Below, in pieces: positions 1 to 5,858 of a stretch of DNA of 11,379 bases. The position numbers and the translations under genes are program-made. The notes beneath the pieces were generated by a model. It searched no databases. It worked only from the letters and a program-made list of their open reading frames with translations, and was not told the origin of the DNA. Source of the stretch: Candidatus Woesearchaeota archaeon (GTDB lineage: Archaea; Nanobdellota; Nanobdellia; Woesearchaeales; JAHWHD01); contig JAHWHD010000027.1 of NCBI GenBank assembly GCA_019323525.1, positions 1 through 11,379 of the forward strand. The letters are read 5' to 3'. The first letter of the stretch is position 1. Each line of letters opens with the position of its first letter.

Positions 1-338
1 CCGTCGATCACTCCGTTGATGCGTCCTTCAAAATCGCCCAATGAATGGCCTTTGTTGCCTTCTGCAGAGCCTGACAACCTGCCATCTATCTCGCCAGTCT
101 CAAAGTTAAAGGTCATGTGGAAGTCAATATCGTCAATTATAGCATCAAAATCTTGGAAGTACAGACATTCAACATCCTTGATAAAGCTGGAAGCAGCCAT
201 CTTGCCGCCAATGTATCTATTATCAAGGTCAAGATAAAGTTTACCTTGAGGGTACTCTGGCTCTGCTGTGTACTCGCCTTCACAGCCAATGATAAAAATA
301 GCTAAGATTAAAATTGTTATTAGGAATAGTTTTTTCAT
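1..338 (-). CDS. Putative lipoprotein, N-terminal part (cut by left edge)
   Basis: Reading the minus strand from an ATG at 338 gives 112 open residues that run off the window without a stop. The N-terminus is a textbook lipoprotein signal: MKK, a hydrophobic run of about 14 residues, then the lipobox IIGC with the modifiable Cys at residue 19. The mature part starts CEGEY, is acidic, and becomes rich in Gly/Asp/Phe with two similar beta-hairpin-like stretches near the cut end (GEIDGRLSGSAEG and GDFEGRING). This implies an exported, lipid-anchored surface protein of unknown function. The start is supported by a Shine-Dalgarno match (GAGGT, 346-350) seven bases upstream and by a TATA element at 378-387. 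I do not recognise a family. The gene lies just downstream of the winged-helix gene but has its own promoter. Confidence 0.75.
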   Translation of the reverse strand, partial: MKKLFLITILILAIFIIGCEGEYTAEPEYPQGKLYLDLDNRYIGGKMAASSFIKDVECLYFQDFDAIIDDIDFHMTFNFETGEIDGRLSGSAEGNKGHSLGDFEGRINGVID

Positions 339-345
339 CTTTGTG

Positions 346-350
346 ACCTC
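346..350 (-). promoter_or_regulatory. Shine-Dalgarno site of the lipoprotein gene
   Basis: GAGGT on the minus strand, seven bases before the ATG at 338. It fixes the start of a gene whose reading frame is truncated by the window edge. Confidence 0.6.
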
Positions 351-377
351 TTTTATTATATAGTTAATATCGTTGCA

Positions 378-387
378 TTATATAAAT
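378..387 (-). promoter_or_regulatory. TATA element for the lipoprotein gene
   Basis: TTTATATAAT on the minus strand, about 45 bases upstream of the ATG at 338. Transcription would start near 357, giving a leader of about 18 bases that holds the GAGGT site. The element sits immediately after the stop codon of the winged-helix gene (392-394), so the lipoprotein gene is probably a separate transcription unit. Confidence 0.55.
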
Positions 388-391
388 ATTT

Positions 392-1213
392 TCAAAAATG
401 TCTAAGGGTTTTCTCTCTTATCTGGCTTGCTGTGTCCTTGTCCTTGATTACATGTACATGGATCTTTACTTTTTTGTGTGCTACTTCGTTGATAAAAGTG
501 GTCATCTGGTTAATCCTTGGTTTTGGGATCATTGTTGCTGTGAACTTATGCGAGTATGTTCTTTCCATTGCTTGAGAGATATCTTTTGGGATCGATATTT
601 GTAAGATAGTGTCTCCGATAACGTACAAGTAGAACGGTTCTGCGCATTTTACTCCTAACTTGGTTCTATAATTGAAAGTTCTTTTATTGTAATAGGCAAT
701 CATGCTGTCAATTATGCTCTTGCTATTAACCAGGTAATAGAATTTTTTCTCTCTTCCAAGTTTTTTTAGTAGAGCTGTTTCTTCTTTTGAGATGAATAAG
801 TATAGCAAGTGAGTAAAATGTCCTATGATTTCTTTAGAATCTCCGAAAACACCCCTATCAAGAGCTCTCATCAACATAAAGAAACCTTCGTGTAAACTTG
901 GAAGTATGAAATGTGTTGTGTCCTTGTTAATTATCAAAGACTCTTTACGATTATTATAAGAAAGTTCAAGTCTCTGGAAATATTCTTTTGTGTCTGTAAT
1001 CCATCTTGGGTTTAAAGAATAGTTCTTGTTATCCTTTGTTATGATATCTTCATCTATCATCAAATTAAGAAGCTTGAAAACTGCATGGTATGTAATAGGT
1101 TTAGAGTGTCTTACCTTGTTATAGACTTGCTTTGCAGTCAGTTCAGGGTTTGTAGCTAATATATCAACTATCAACTCTTTTGTACTTGGGTTCGTTTTTT
1201 CTGGTAACAGCAT
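392..1213 (-). CDS. Winged helix-turn-helix transcriptional regulator with C-terminal sensor-like domain
   Basis: This is a 273-residue soluble protein. Residues about 10-72 look like a winged helix-turn-helix: STKELIVDIL, then LTAKQVYNKV and ITYHAVFKLLNLMIDEDII as the recognition region, then a wing ending NYSLNPRWI. The remaining 180 or so residues form a separate mixed alpha/beta domain that I cannot name. It ends in a short strand-rich segment (KKVKIHVHVIKDKD) and may bind a ligand or mediate dimerisation. The ATG at 1213 is about 25 bases from a TATA element, so the mRNA is probably leaderless. The gene is divergent from the membrane protein at 1308, with palindromes overlapping both promoters, which suggests control of itself and that neighbour. 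DNA binding is inferred from the fold; the regulatory target is inference. Confidence 0.7.
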   Translation of the reverse strand: MLLPEKTNPSTKELIVDILATNPELTAKQVYNKVRHSKPITYHAVFKLLNLMIDEDIITKDNKNYSLNPRWITDTKEYFQRLELSYNNRKESLIINKDTTHFILPSLHEGFFMLMRALDRGVFGDSKEIIGHFTHLLYLFISKEETALLKKLGREKKFYYLVNSKSIIDSMIAYYNKRTFNYRTKLGVKCAEPFYLYVIGDTILQISIPKDISQAMERTYSHKFTATMIPKPRINQMTTFINEVAHKKVKIHVHVIKDKDTASQIREKTLRHF

Positions 1214-1233
1214 GCTTCCAAGTTATATTATCT

Positions 1234-1243
1234 GATATATAAG
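1234..1243 (-). promoter_or_regulatory. TATA element for the winged-helix gene
   Basis: CTTATATATC on the minus strand, centred about 25 bases upstream of the ATG at 1213, the spacing expected for a leaderless archaeal transcript. It overlaps the left end of a palindromic segment (1241-1270). Confidence 0.55.
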
Positions 1244-1270
1244 TTAACTTAAAAGTTAAAATATATTTTA
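1241..1270. promoter_or_regulatory. Palindrome cluster, possible operator between divergent genes
   Basis: Three symmetric elements are packed into 30 bases. AAGTTAACTT (1241-1250) is a perfect 10-base palindrome. TTAACTT (1244-1250) and AAGTTAA (1253-1259) form an inverted repeat around two bases. TAAAATATATTTTA (1257-1270) is a perfect 14-base palindrome. They lie between the minus-strand TATA at 1234-1243 and the plus-strand TATA-like box at 1275-1282, where a repressor could block both. The region is very AT-rich, so some symmetry is expected by chance. Confidence 0.4.
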
Positions 1271-1274
1271 CGTT

Positions 1275-1282
1275 AGATATAA
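1275..1282 (+). promoter_or_regulatory. TATA-like element for the membrane protein gene
   Basis: AGATATAA, centred about 29 bases before the ATG at 1308, is compatible with a leaderless transcript. It is weaker than the TTTATATA boxes elsewhere in the window. The palindrome at 1257-1270 could serve as an alternative TATA with a leader of about 18 bases. Confidence 0.35.
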
Positions 1283-1307
1283 GGGTTAAGTTAGTTTATC
1301 TTTGAGC

Positions 1308-1850
1308 ATGGTAGATAGAAGAGACGGATGCTTTATGGCGATGGGGTTGGGGTGGATCTTAATGTTTGGATTTACGTATTATTCTTACAAGATGGACGAT
1401 GCATTCAGGAGAGGGTATGATAAAGGTAAGTGGGAACATTACGAGCTGCAGAGAGCTAAGAGTTTTACATACGAAGTAAAAGATGAGAAACAAGAGAAGT
1501 TATGCAAAAAAGTTCAAGAAGAAATAAAGAGAAAAGATGAAGCAGAGGAAAAGGCCGATAAGGACCTTTTGAGGGATGTAAGGTGGAAATTAGAAAGCGC
1601 GTATGGAACCCGTACTGATGATATCATAGATAGGAAAGAGCTAACAGACTTTCTTGGTAAGTTAAGGCCTGACCTGTTGGCCAGGAAAAAGATACCCGTA
1701 GGGCTTAGGATTAGTCTAGATAATGTTCATCTTGGTGGCTGGACTTCGGTTACCGCCCATATGAAAAAAGAAGATGGCGATTATTTTGGCCTTAACGGCA
1801 AGATTTTTTTGCATAGAGATGATGCTAAGAGGTATCTAGAGATGAAGTGA
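1308..1850 (+). CDS. Single-pass membrane-anchored protein of unknown function
   Basis: The protein has 180 residues from the ATG at 1308; a TTG two codons earlier (1302) is possible but less likely. Residues about 8-27 are hydrophobic (CFMAMGLGWILMFGFTYYSY) and follow a short charged N-terminus, so this is a membrane anchor without a lipobox. Residues about 45-95 are highly charged and rich in Lys/Glu, probably a helix or coiled coil. The last 80 or so residues look like a small globular domain with alternating strands (VGLRISLDNVHLGGWTSVTAHM). I recognise no family. It is divergent from the winged-helix regulator and convergent with the AlaRS gene. Its last codons directly abut a minus-strand remnant of an AlaRS 3' end. 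Confidence 0.6.
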   Translation: MVDRRDGCFMAMGLGWILMFGFTYYSYKMDDAFRRGYDKGKWEHYELQRAKSFTYEVKDEKQEKLCKKVQEEIKRKDEAEEKADKDLLRDVRWKLESAYGTRTDDIIDRKELTDFLGKLRPDLLARKKIPVGLRISLDNVHLGGWTSVTAHMKKEDGDYFGLNGKIFLHRDDAKRYLEMK

Positions 1851-1880
1851 TTATTCTAAAATCGCCTTTATCCTCCCGAG
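1851..1880 (-). pseudogene. Remnant second copy of an AlaRS 3' end
   Basis: On the minus strand these 30 bases read LGRIKAILE-stop. The intact AlaRS gene, 81 bases upstream in the same orientation, ends RRIKAILE-stop. Seven residues plus the stop match in register. In the 29 bases compared I count 20 identities, with most RIKAILE codons differing at synonymous positions (for example AGG against CGT, ATA against ATT, GCG against GCA). This pattern fits an old or foreign AlaRS tail left by gene replacement or partial duplication better than a recent copy. Upstream of it the frame hits a stop within a few codons, so nothing else of the copy is visible. Confidence 0.45.
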
Positions 1881-1896
1881 CTTTTAATAACGCTCG
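1877..1896. terminator. Small hairpin between convergent genes
   Basis: CGAGC (1877-1881) and GCTCG (1892-1896) can pair around a 10-base AT-rich loop. The hairpin lies between the stops of the membrane protein gene (1850) and AlaRS (1932), where a bidirectional terminator would be expected. No clear T-run follows, so the terminator role is tentative. Confidence 0.25.
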
Positions 1897-1931
1897 AGCA
1901 AAACAAGTGCGACATTCCTTCGGAAGTCTCA

Positions 1932-3704
1932 CTATTCTAGTATTGCTTTAATACGCCTGACACCTGCTGCAACACTTTCTTCTTTAATAATCTTAAACTT
2001 GCCGAGCTCTTTAGTGTTGTTTACATGAGGTCCCATGCAGATCTCCTTTGAGTAGTCTCCAACAGAATAGACAGTGACTTTAGGAGGGTATTTTGCTCCG
2101 AACTCAGCTTGTGCGCCTGTCTTGAGAGCTTTCTCAAGAGGCATCTCTTCTCTAGTCACTTCAAGAGCTTTCTTGATAACAGAGTTAACCTCGTCTTCAA
2201 CAGCCTTTTTCTCTTCATCTGTAAGTTTCCTGTCAAAGTTAAAGTCAAACCTTAAACGTTTAGGAGTGATGTTAGAACCTTTTTGTTTGATATCTTTACC
2301 AAGTACCTTTCTAAGAGCTTCATTAAGTAAATGAGTGGCAGTATGAAGTTTAGCTGTAACCTCTGAAGCTTCTGAAAGGCCGCCTTTGAAACGTTCAGCT
2401 GCGCCTTCCCTTGAAAGTGCCTGATGTTTTTCATATTCCTTGTTAAAACCCTCAACATCTATAGGAACGTCTTTCTCTTTAGCAAGCTCTTCTATCATCT
2501 CGATAGGGAATCCATAGCTCTGGAATAATAAGAAAGCTTCTTTAGCTGTAATTTGGTTGTCTTTTTTAATCATCTTTTCGAATTCTTTTAATCCATTATC
2601 AAGCGTTCTCTCAAACTTATCCTCTTCTTTCTTAAGCTCTTCGAGGATTCTCTTTTCATTCTTCTTCAGTTCCGGGTAATCATCCTTGTACATCTTGATG
2701 ACAAGTTTAGCCAGCTTTACTGTGATATCTTCAGACTTAGCTACTCCAATTAGCTTTGTATGTCTTATTATCCTTCTAATATATCTTCTTAGGATATAGC
2801 CTTGGTCAACATTGCTAGGAACTACGCCGCGTTCATCTCCAAGTATGAAAACAGATGCGCGTATATGGTCACAGATAATCCTCATAGATTTTGATTCTGA
2901 TGTGTAATGCGGCGGAGTAAGCTTATCAAGCAATTCAACTAATGGCTTAAATAGTTCAGTGTCATAGACAGATTTCTTTTTCTGGAGCATCGCAATCGTA
3001 CGTTCAACTCCCATGCCTGTATCGACATTGTGGCGTTTCATCTTTACATACGAACCGTCTGCTTTTTTCTCATAGTTCATGAAAACGTCGTTCCAGATCT
3101 CAAACCATTTACCGCAGTTACAGCCAGGCCTGCACTTTGGACCGCATTTCTGAAGACCTGTATCGATAAACATCTCTGTGCAGGGTCCACAAGGTCCTGT
3201 TGCTCCTGCAGGGCCCCACCAATTGTCTTCTTTAGGTAAAAAATAAATCCTTTTACCAGAGATTCCAAGAGATTTCCAGGTATCAGCTGTTTCCTGATCC
3301 TTGGGAGCGTCATCATCACCAGCAAAACAGGTTACAGATATTATTTCAGGGTCAAAACCAAGTTCCTTGGTAAGAAATTCAAAACTCCATTCAATTGCCT
3401 CTTTCTTGAAGTAATCGTTAAGTGACCAGTTACCTAACATCTCGAAAAACGTAGTATGTGTCTGGTCTCCGACATTATCAATGTCTACAGTCCTAATGCA
3501 TTTCTGGACATTAGCAAGCCTTTTACCCATTGGATGAGGCTGGCCCATCAGGAAAGGTACTAAAGGATGCATTCCTGCAGTTGTGAAAAGAACAGTCGGG
3601 TCGTGTTCAGGTATGATAGAAGCTGAATCAATTATTGCGTGTTTCTTTTTCTTAAAAAAATCAAGATATTTCTTTTTTAGTTCTTTAGCTGTTAACGGTT
3701 TCAT
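1932..3704 (-). CDS. alaS: Alanyl-tRNA synthetase, short form lacking the C-Ala domain
   Basis: This enzyme charges tRNA-Ala with alanine in the cytosol and clears mischarged Ser/Gly. The class II catalytic core is clear: FEMLGNWSLNDYF (motif 2 region, 87-99), GPCGPCTEMFID (170-181), VDTGMGVER (227-235) and the motif 3-like QGYILRRYIRR (301-311). The editing domain is present with HTATH (H454, H458) and C556-MGP-H560, the HxxxH and CxxxH zinc/editing motifs. A cysteine cluster C187, C191, C195, C197 lies just before the conserved EIWNDVFM. The protein stops at residue 590, right after the editing domain (GVRRIKAILE); E. coli AlaRS has 876. The dimerising, tRNA-elbow-binding C-Ala domain is therefore absent. 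The catalytic core looks more like bacterial and CPR-type short AlaRS than typical archaeal AlaRS, which suggests ancient transfer (inference from memory of the families). The ATG at 3704 is about 28 bases from a TATA. Confidence 0.95.
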   Translation of the reverse strand: MKPLTAKELKKKYLDFFKKKKHAIIDSASIIPEHDPTVLFTTAGMHPLVPFLMGQPHPMGKRLANVQKCIRTVDIDNVGDQTHTTFFEMLGNWSLNDYFKKEAIEWSFEFLTKELGFDPEIISVTCFAGDDDAPKDQETADTWKSLGISGKRIYFLPKEDNWWGPAGATGPCGPCTEMFIDTGLQKCGPKCRPGCNCGKWFEIWNDVFMNYEKKADGSYVKMKRHNVDTGMGVERTIAMLQKKKSVYDTELFKPLVELLDKLTPPHYTSESKSMRIICDHIRASVFILGDERGVVPSNVDQGYILRRYIRRIIRHTKLIGVAKSEDITVKLAKLVIKMYKDDYPELKKNEKRILEELKKEEDKFERTLDNGLKEFEKMIKKDNQITAKEAFLLFQSYGFPIEMIEELAKEKDVPIDVEGFNKEYEKHQALSREGAAERFKGGLSEASEVTAKLHTATHLLNEALRKVLGKDIKQKGSNITPKRLRFDFNFDRKLTDEEKKAVEDEVNSVIKKALEVTREEMPLEKALKTGAQAEFGAKYPPKVTVYSVGDYSKEICMGPHVNNTKELGKFKIIKEESVAAGVRRIKAILE

Positions 3705-3727
3705 GTTAAGTCAGTTTAAGACTATGA

Positions 3728-3736
3728 TTTATAAAC
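3728..3736 (-). promoter_or_regulatory. TATA element for alaS
   Basis: GTTTATAAA on the minus strand, preceded by an A-rich BRE-like CAAAAA and centred about 28 bases before the ATG at 3704. The spacing predicts a leaderless mRNA. Confidence 0.55.
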
Positions 3737-3749
3737 TTTTTGAAAGAAA

Positions 3750-4703
3750 CTATTTGGCAGGTTTGTTCATGCCATTCTCATAACTAACTACAGTATTCCT
3801 TCCTCTCTGTTCCTTGCCAACATATAATGCTGCGTCAGCTTTTCCGAACAAGGATTTTGGTGTGTCCCCTTTCCTGAACTCAGCTACGCCTATAGTTGTT
3901 GTGATCTTGCCAACAGTTGCAAGTTTTTTCAGGAATTCTTCCCTAGAGGCTTCGTCCATATCTTTAACAAAATCTTTAACAATATCAGATTCAGGGTCGA
4001 ATACTAGCGCCTCTACACCTTTTCTGATCCTTTCAGCAAGAACCTTTGCACCTTCCAGGTCTGTGTCCTGTGCAATCACTGCAAACTCTTCACCGCCGTA
4101 CCTTGCAGCAAGGTCAGTAGCTCTTGCCTCTCTATTGTACACATCTGCAACCATTCTAAGGACAAGGTCACCTACCTGGTGGCCGTATGTGTCGTTGAAT
4201 TTCTTGAAATGGTCGATATCTCCAACTATCAGAGAAGGGAAATATGCGTATTTTCTCTCAGCCCTTGCAGTCTCTCTAGCCAGGGTTGAATCATAGACCT
4301 TTCTAATGTAAAGTCCTGTTAGTTCATCAAACTTACCGTCGTTTACTTTCTTTCTATTATCTTTGGCAGATTTTTTCCATAAATCTCTACGAGTCTTTGC
4401 TTTTTCAAGCTCAGATTCCTGGCCTTGGATATATGAGAACATTGCGCTAATGAGTTTAGCTGCCTGAACAGGGTCTTTTGCTGCTTCTTTGATATAGGAT
4501 TTTGCGTCCTGGTGCATATCTTCAAGAGCACCGGCTCTATCCTGAGCTGCTTGACCTCTAGCTTTAGCCAGAACTTCCTCAAGATTATCTGGATTAATAT
4601 CAGCGAGCAATCTAGATATATTCTCTGCATTGGTGTTATCCTTTTCAGGGATTTCCTTTGCAGGAGCTTCTTTTTCCAAGATTTTAGCTATATTTACAGA
4701 CAT
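3750..4703 (-). CDS. Soluble GGDEF-domain diguanylate cyclase
   Basis: This is predicted to condense two GTP into cyclic di-GMP. The protein has 317 residues from the ATG at 4703. The in-frame ATG at 4724 lies too close to the TATA (4735-4744) to be transcribed. Residues 1-120 are helical and charged, with no transmembrane segment or known sensor domain. The GGDEF domain runs from DELTGL (126-131) to about 310. It carries the metal-binding D162 in GDIDHFKKFND, guanine-contact residues N170 and D179 as in true diguanylate cyclases (not the Asp-to-Ser change of Hypr cGAMP synthases), the intact signature GGEEF (203-207), and an RxxD inhibitory site (RATD, 194-197) exactly five residues before it. 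An extra charged segment of about 25 residues (235-262) interrupts the domain before TTTIGVAEF. No c-di-GMP receptor or phosphodiesterase is in the window. The gene is divergent from the helical orphan at 4839. Confidence 0.92.
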   Translation of the reverse strand: MSVNIAKILEKEAPAKEIPEKDNTNAENISRLLADINPDNLEEVLAKARGQAAQDRAGALEDMHQDAKSYIKEAAKDPVQAAKLISAMFSYIQGQESELEKAKTRRDLWKKSAKDNRKKVNDGKFDELTGLYIRKVYDSTLARETARAERKYAYFPSLIVGDIDHFKKFNDTYGHQVGDLVLRMVADVYNREARATDLAARYGGEEFAVIAQDTDLEGAKVLAERIRKGVEALVFDPESDIVKDFVKDMDEASREEFLKKLATVGKITTTIGVAEFRKGDTPKSLFGKADAALYVGKEQRGRNTVVSYENGMNKPAK

Positions 4704-4734
4704 TTTCTTTCTATACTGAAACATATACTTTATA

Positions 4735-4744
4735 ATATATAAAC
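4735..4744 (-). promoter_or_regulatory. BRE/TATA promoter for the GGDEF gene
   Basis: GTTTATATAT on the minus strand, directly preceded by CCGAAAA. Transcription should begin near 4710-4713, excluding the upstream ATG at 4724 and selecting the ATG at 4703, with a leader of about 10 bases. The BRE and TATA arrangement matches the promoters at 5772 and 10571. Confidence 0.65.
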
Positions 4745-4792
4745 TTTTCGGTTTTATTGTCCCTTTCTAGTGGTTACAGATGTTGTGGCTAA

Positions 4793-4802
4793 GCTTTAAA
4801 TA
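4793..4802 (+). promoter_or_regulatory. TATA element for the 141-aa helical gene
   Basis: GCTTTAAATA followed by TTTTC. Transcription would start near 4824, leaving a leader of about 15 bases that contains GGGGG (4829-4833), five bases before the ATG at 4839. This favours that ATG over the in-frame TTG at 4827. Confidence 0.5.
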
Positions 4803-4838
4803 TTTTCAGATTATTCTAGTCATCAGTTGGGGGCAAAA

Positions 4839-5264
4839 ATGTATATGGCAAAACAAGATAAAAGCTTAGTAGAGTTCATACATGAAATCACTACAAAGCT
4901 TGATGATATATACAAGCATGATCCTGGGAGTGCTGGAAGGGTTATGAAAGAGCATATAATACCTGCTCTTGTTGAAAAGATTGAGGCCGTATATGGTGAG
5001 AGTGCCCAGACTGTTCTTAGAAATGCAGAGATTGCTGCAGAAAACTCTCCTGGTTTACAAACGTACTATGATAGCATATCTAAACTTGAGGAAATGGCTG
5101 CAAATGCCTCTGGGAGTGCTAAAGATAAGATTTTGGGTACTATTTCTGAGTTGCAGGCAACTGCAGATGACTTATACACCAGAGCTCATTATCGAAGGTT
5201 AAAGGCTGAACTAGAACATTCTCCTAAAAAAGATCCTGAAGAAATAAAAAAAAGAGCTAATTAA
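4839..5264 (+). CDS. Small all-helical protein of unknown function
   Basis: The protein has 141 residues from the ATG at 4839; a second in-frame ATG two codons on is possible. It has no signal peptide, membrane segment, cysteine pairs or known motif. The sequence alternates charged and small residues and appears almost wholly helical. There are helices around SLVEFIHEITTKLDDIY, the segment GRVMKEHIIPALVEKIEAVYG, and an Ala-rich stretch (KLEEMAANASGSAKDKILGTISELQA), ending in a Lys/Glu tail. It is divergent from the GGDEF gene across a short shared promoter region, and its last eight bases overlap the 3' end of the opposing 157-aa gene. A link to the cyclase is possible from position only. No family recognised. 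Confidence 0.6.
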   Translation: MYMAKQDKSLVEFIHEITTKLDDIYKHDPGSAGRVMKEHIIPALVEKIEAVYGESAQTVLRNAEIAAENSPGLQTYYDSISKLEEMAANASGSAKDKILGTISELQATADDLYTRAHYRRLKAELEHSPKKDPEEIKKRAN

Positions 5265-5730
5265 CCAGATTGCTAAGGTCTGCTCTCTTTAAGTCGTCTC
5301 TACGTGTTGGTTTTATGACTTGTCTTAGAGAATTGTACTTTTGTCTAACTGCTGTTTTCTCGTCGCTGTCAAGAGGACTATTGTCTGATAGCATGTAAGC
5401 ATATACAGTCGTGAACCTGCCTTCTAGTTGTTTAGCCTGTTCACTTAGAACTCCGTAAACCTGGTCATTGCCTTGAGCTTCTCTTAACTGCGGTTCTAGT
5501 TTAACCCTTGCATCGTAAAGGTCTGCTAGCTGTACAAGAGCATCAATCGCGTCCTTACAAACAGCATGTTTAGCCTCGACCCTTTTAATTGTAGCATTCA
5601 ACTTTTTCAAGTAGTCTTGATCAACTGGTTCGCCTTTAGCGGATTTAGAAGCGTATTCATGCTCTTTACCTCTAAGGTAATCGTTGAACCTAGCAAGCTG
5701 TTCACTTTTGGTTTGAATTTTTTCTAACAT
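5257..5730 (-). CDS. Small helical (coiled-coil-like) protein of unknown function
   Basis: The protein has 157 residues from the ATG at 5730 (MLEKIQTKSEQ). The frame stays open to 5799, but that extension runs through the promoter. A strong Shine-Dalgarno (AAGGAGGT, 5742-5749) precedes 5730, so the shorter start is correct. The protein is soluble, strongly charged and helical, with long stretches such as DYLKKLNATIKRVEAKHAVCKDAIDALVQLADLYDARV broken by GNDQ and DNSPLDSDE turns, and a basic tail (KPTRRDDLKRADL). It has a single Cys and no known motif. It is convergent with the helical gene at 4839, the two stops overlapping by eight bases, and divergent from the methyltransferase at 5859. Function unknown. 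Confidence 0.65.
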   Translation of the reverse strand: MLEKIQTKSEQLARFNDYLRGKEHEYASKSAKGEPVDQDYLKKLNATIKRVEAKHAVCKDAIDALVQLADLYDARVKLEPQLREAQGNDQVYGVLSEQAKQLEGRFTTVYAYMLSDNSPLDSDEKTAVRQKYNSLRQVIKPTRRDDLKRADLSNLVN

Positions 5731-5741
5731 TTTGAGTATAA

Positions 5742-5749
5742 ACCTCCTT
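5742..5749 (-). promoter_or_regulatory. Strong Shine-Dalgarno site of the 157-aa gene
   Basis: AAGGAGGT on the minus strand, about 11 bases before the ATG at 5730. It is one of the best ribosome sites in the window, where several genes appear leaderless, and it decides the start against longer in-frame alternatives. Confidence 0.75.
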
Positions 5750-5771
5750 ATGAGTACTAATATATGGCCAA

Positions 5772-5781
5772 GTATATAAAG
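5772..5781 (-). promoter_or_regulatory. BRE/TATA promoter for the 157-aa gene
   Basis: CTTTATATAC on the minus strand, directly preceded by GCGAAAG. The predicted transcription start is near 5751, just upstream of the Shine-Dalgarno site. Confidence 0.65.
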
Positions 5782-5826
5782 CTTTCGCTCTTTTGTCACT
5801 GTTGGGGGACTAATCCAGCGAAATTA

Positions 5827-5836
5827 ACTATATAAA
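5827..5836 (+). promoter_or_regulatory. TATA element for the methyltransferase gene
   Basis: ACTATATAAA, preceded by AGCGAAATTA and centred about 27 bases before the ATG at 5859, which predicts a leaderless transcript. It is back-to-back with the promoter at 5772-5781. Confidence 0.6.
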
Positions 5837-5858
5837 CCAGGCGCTCTTTGAAGCAGCC

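Noticed and set aside
3750..4724. Longer start for the GGDEF gene at 4724
   Set aside because: That ATG is only about 14 bases from the TATA centre and would lie upstream of the transcription start; the ATG at 4703 fits.
5731..5799. N-terminal extension of the 157-aa gene to 5799
   Set aside because: The extension covers the TATA (5772-5781) and the strong Shine-Dalgarno (5742-5749), so it is promoter and leader, not coding.
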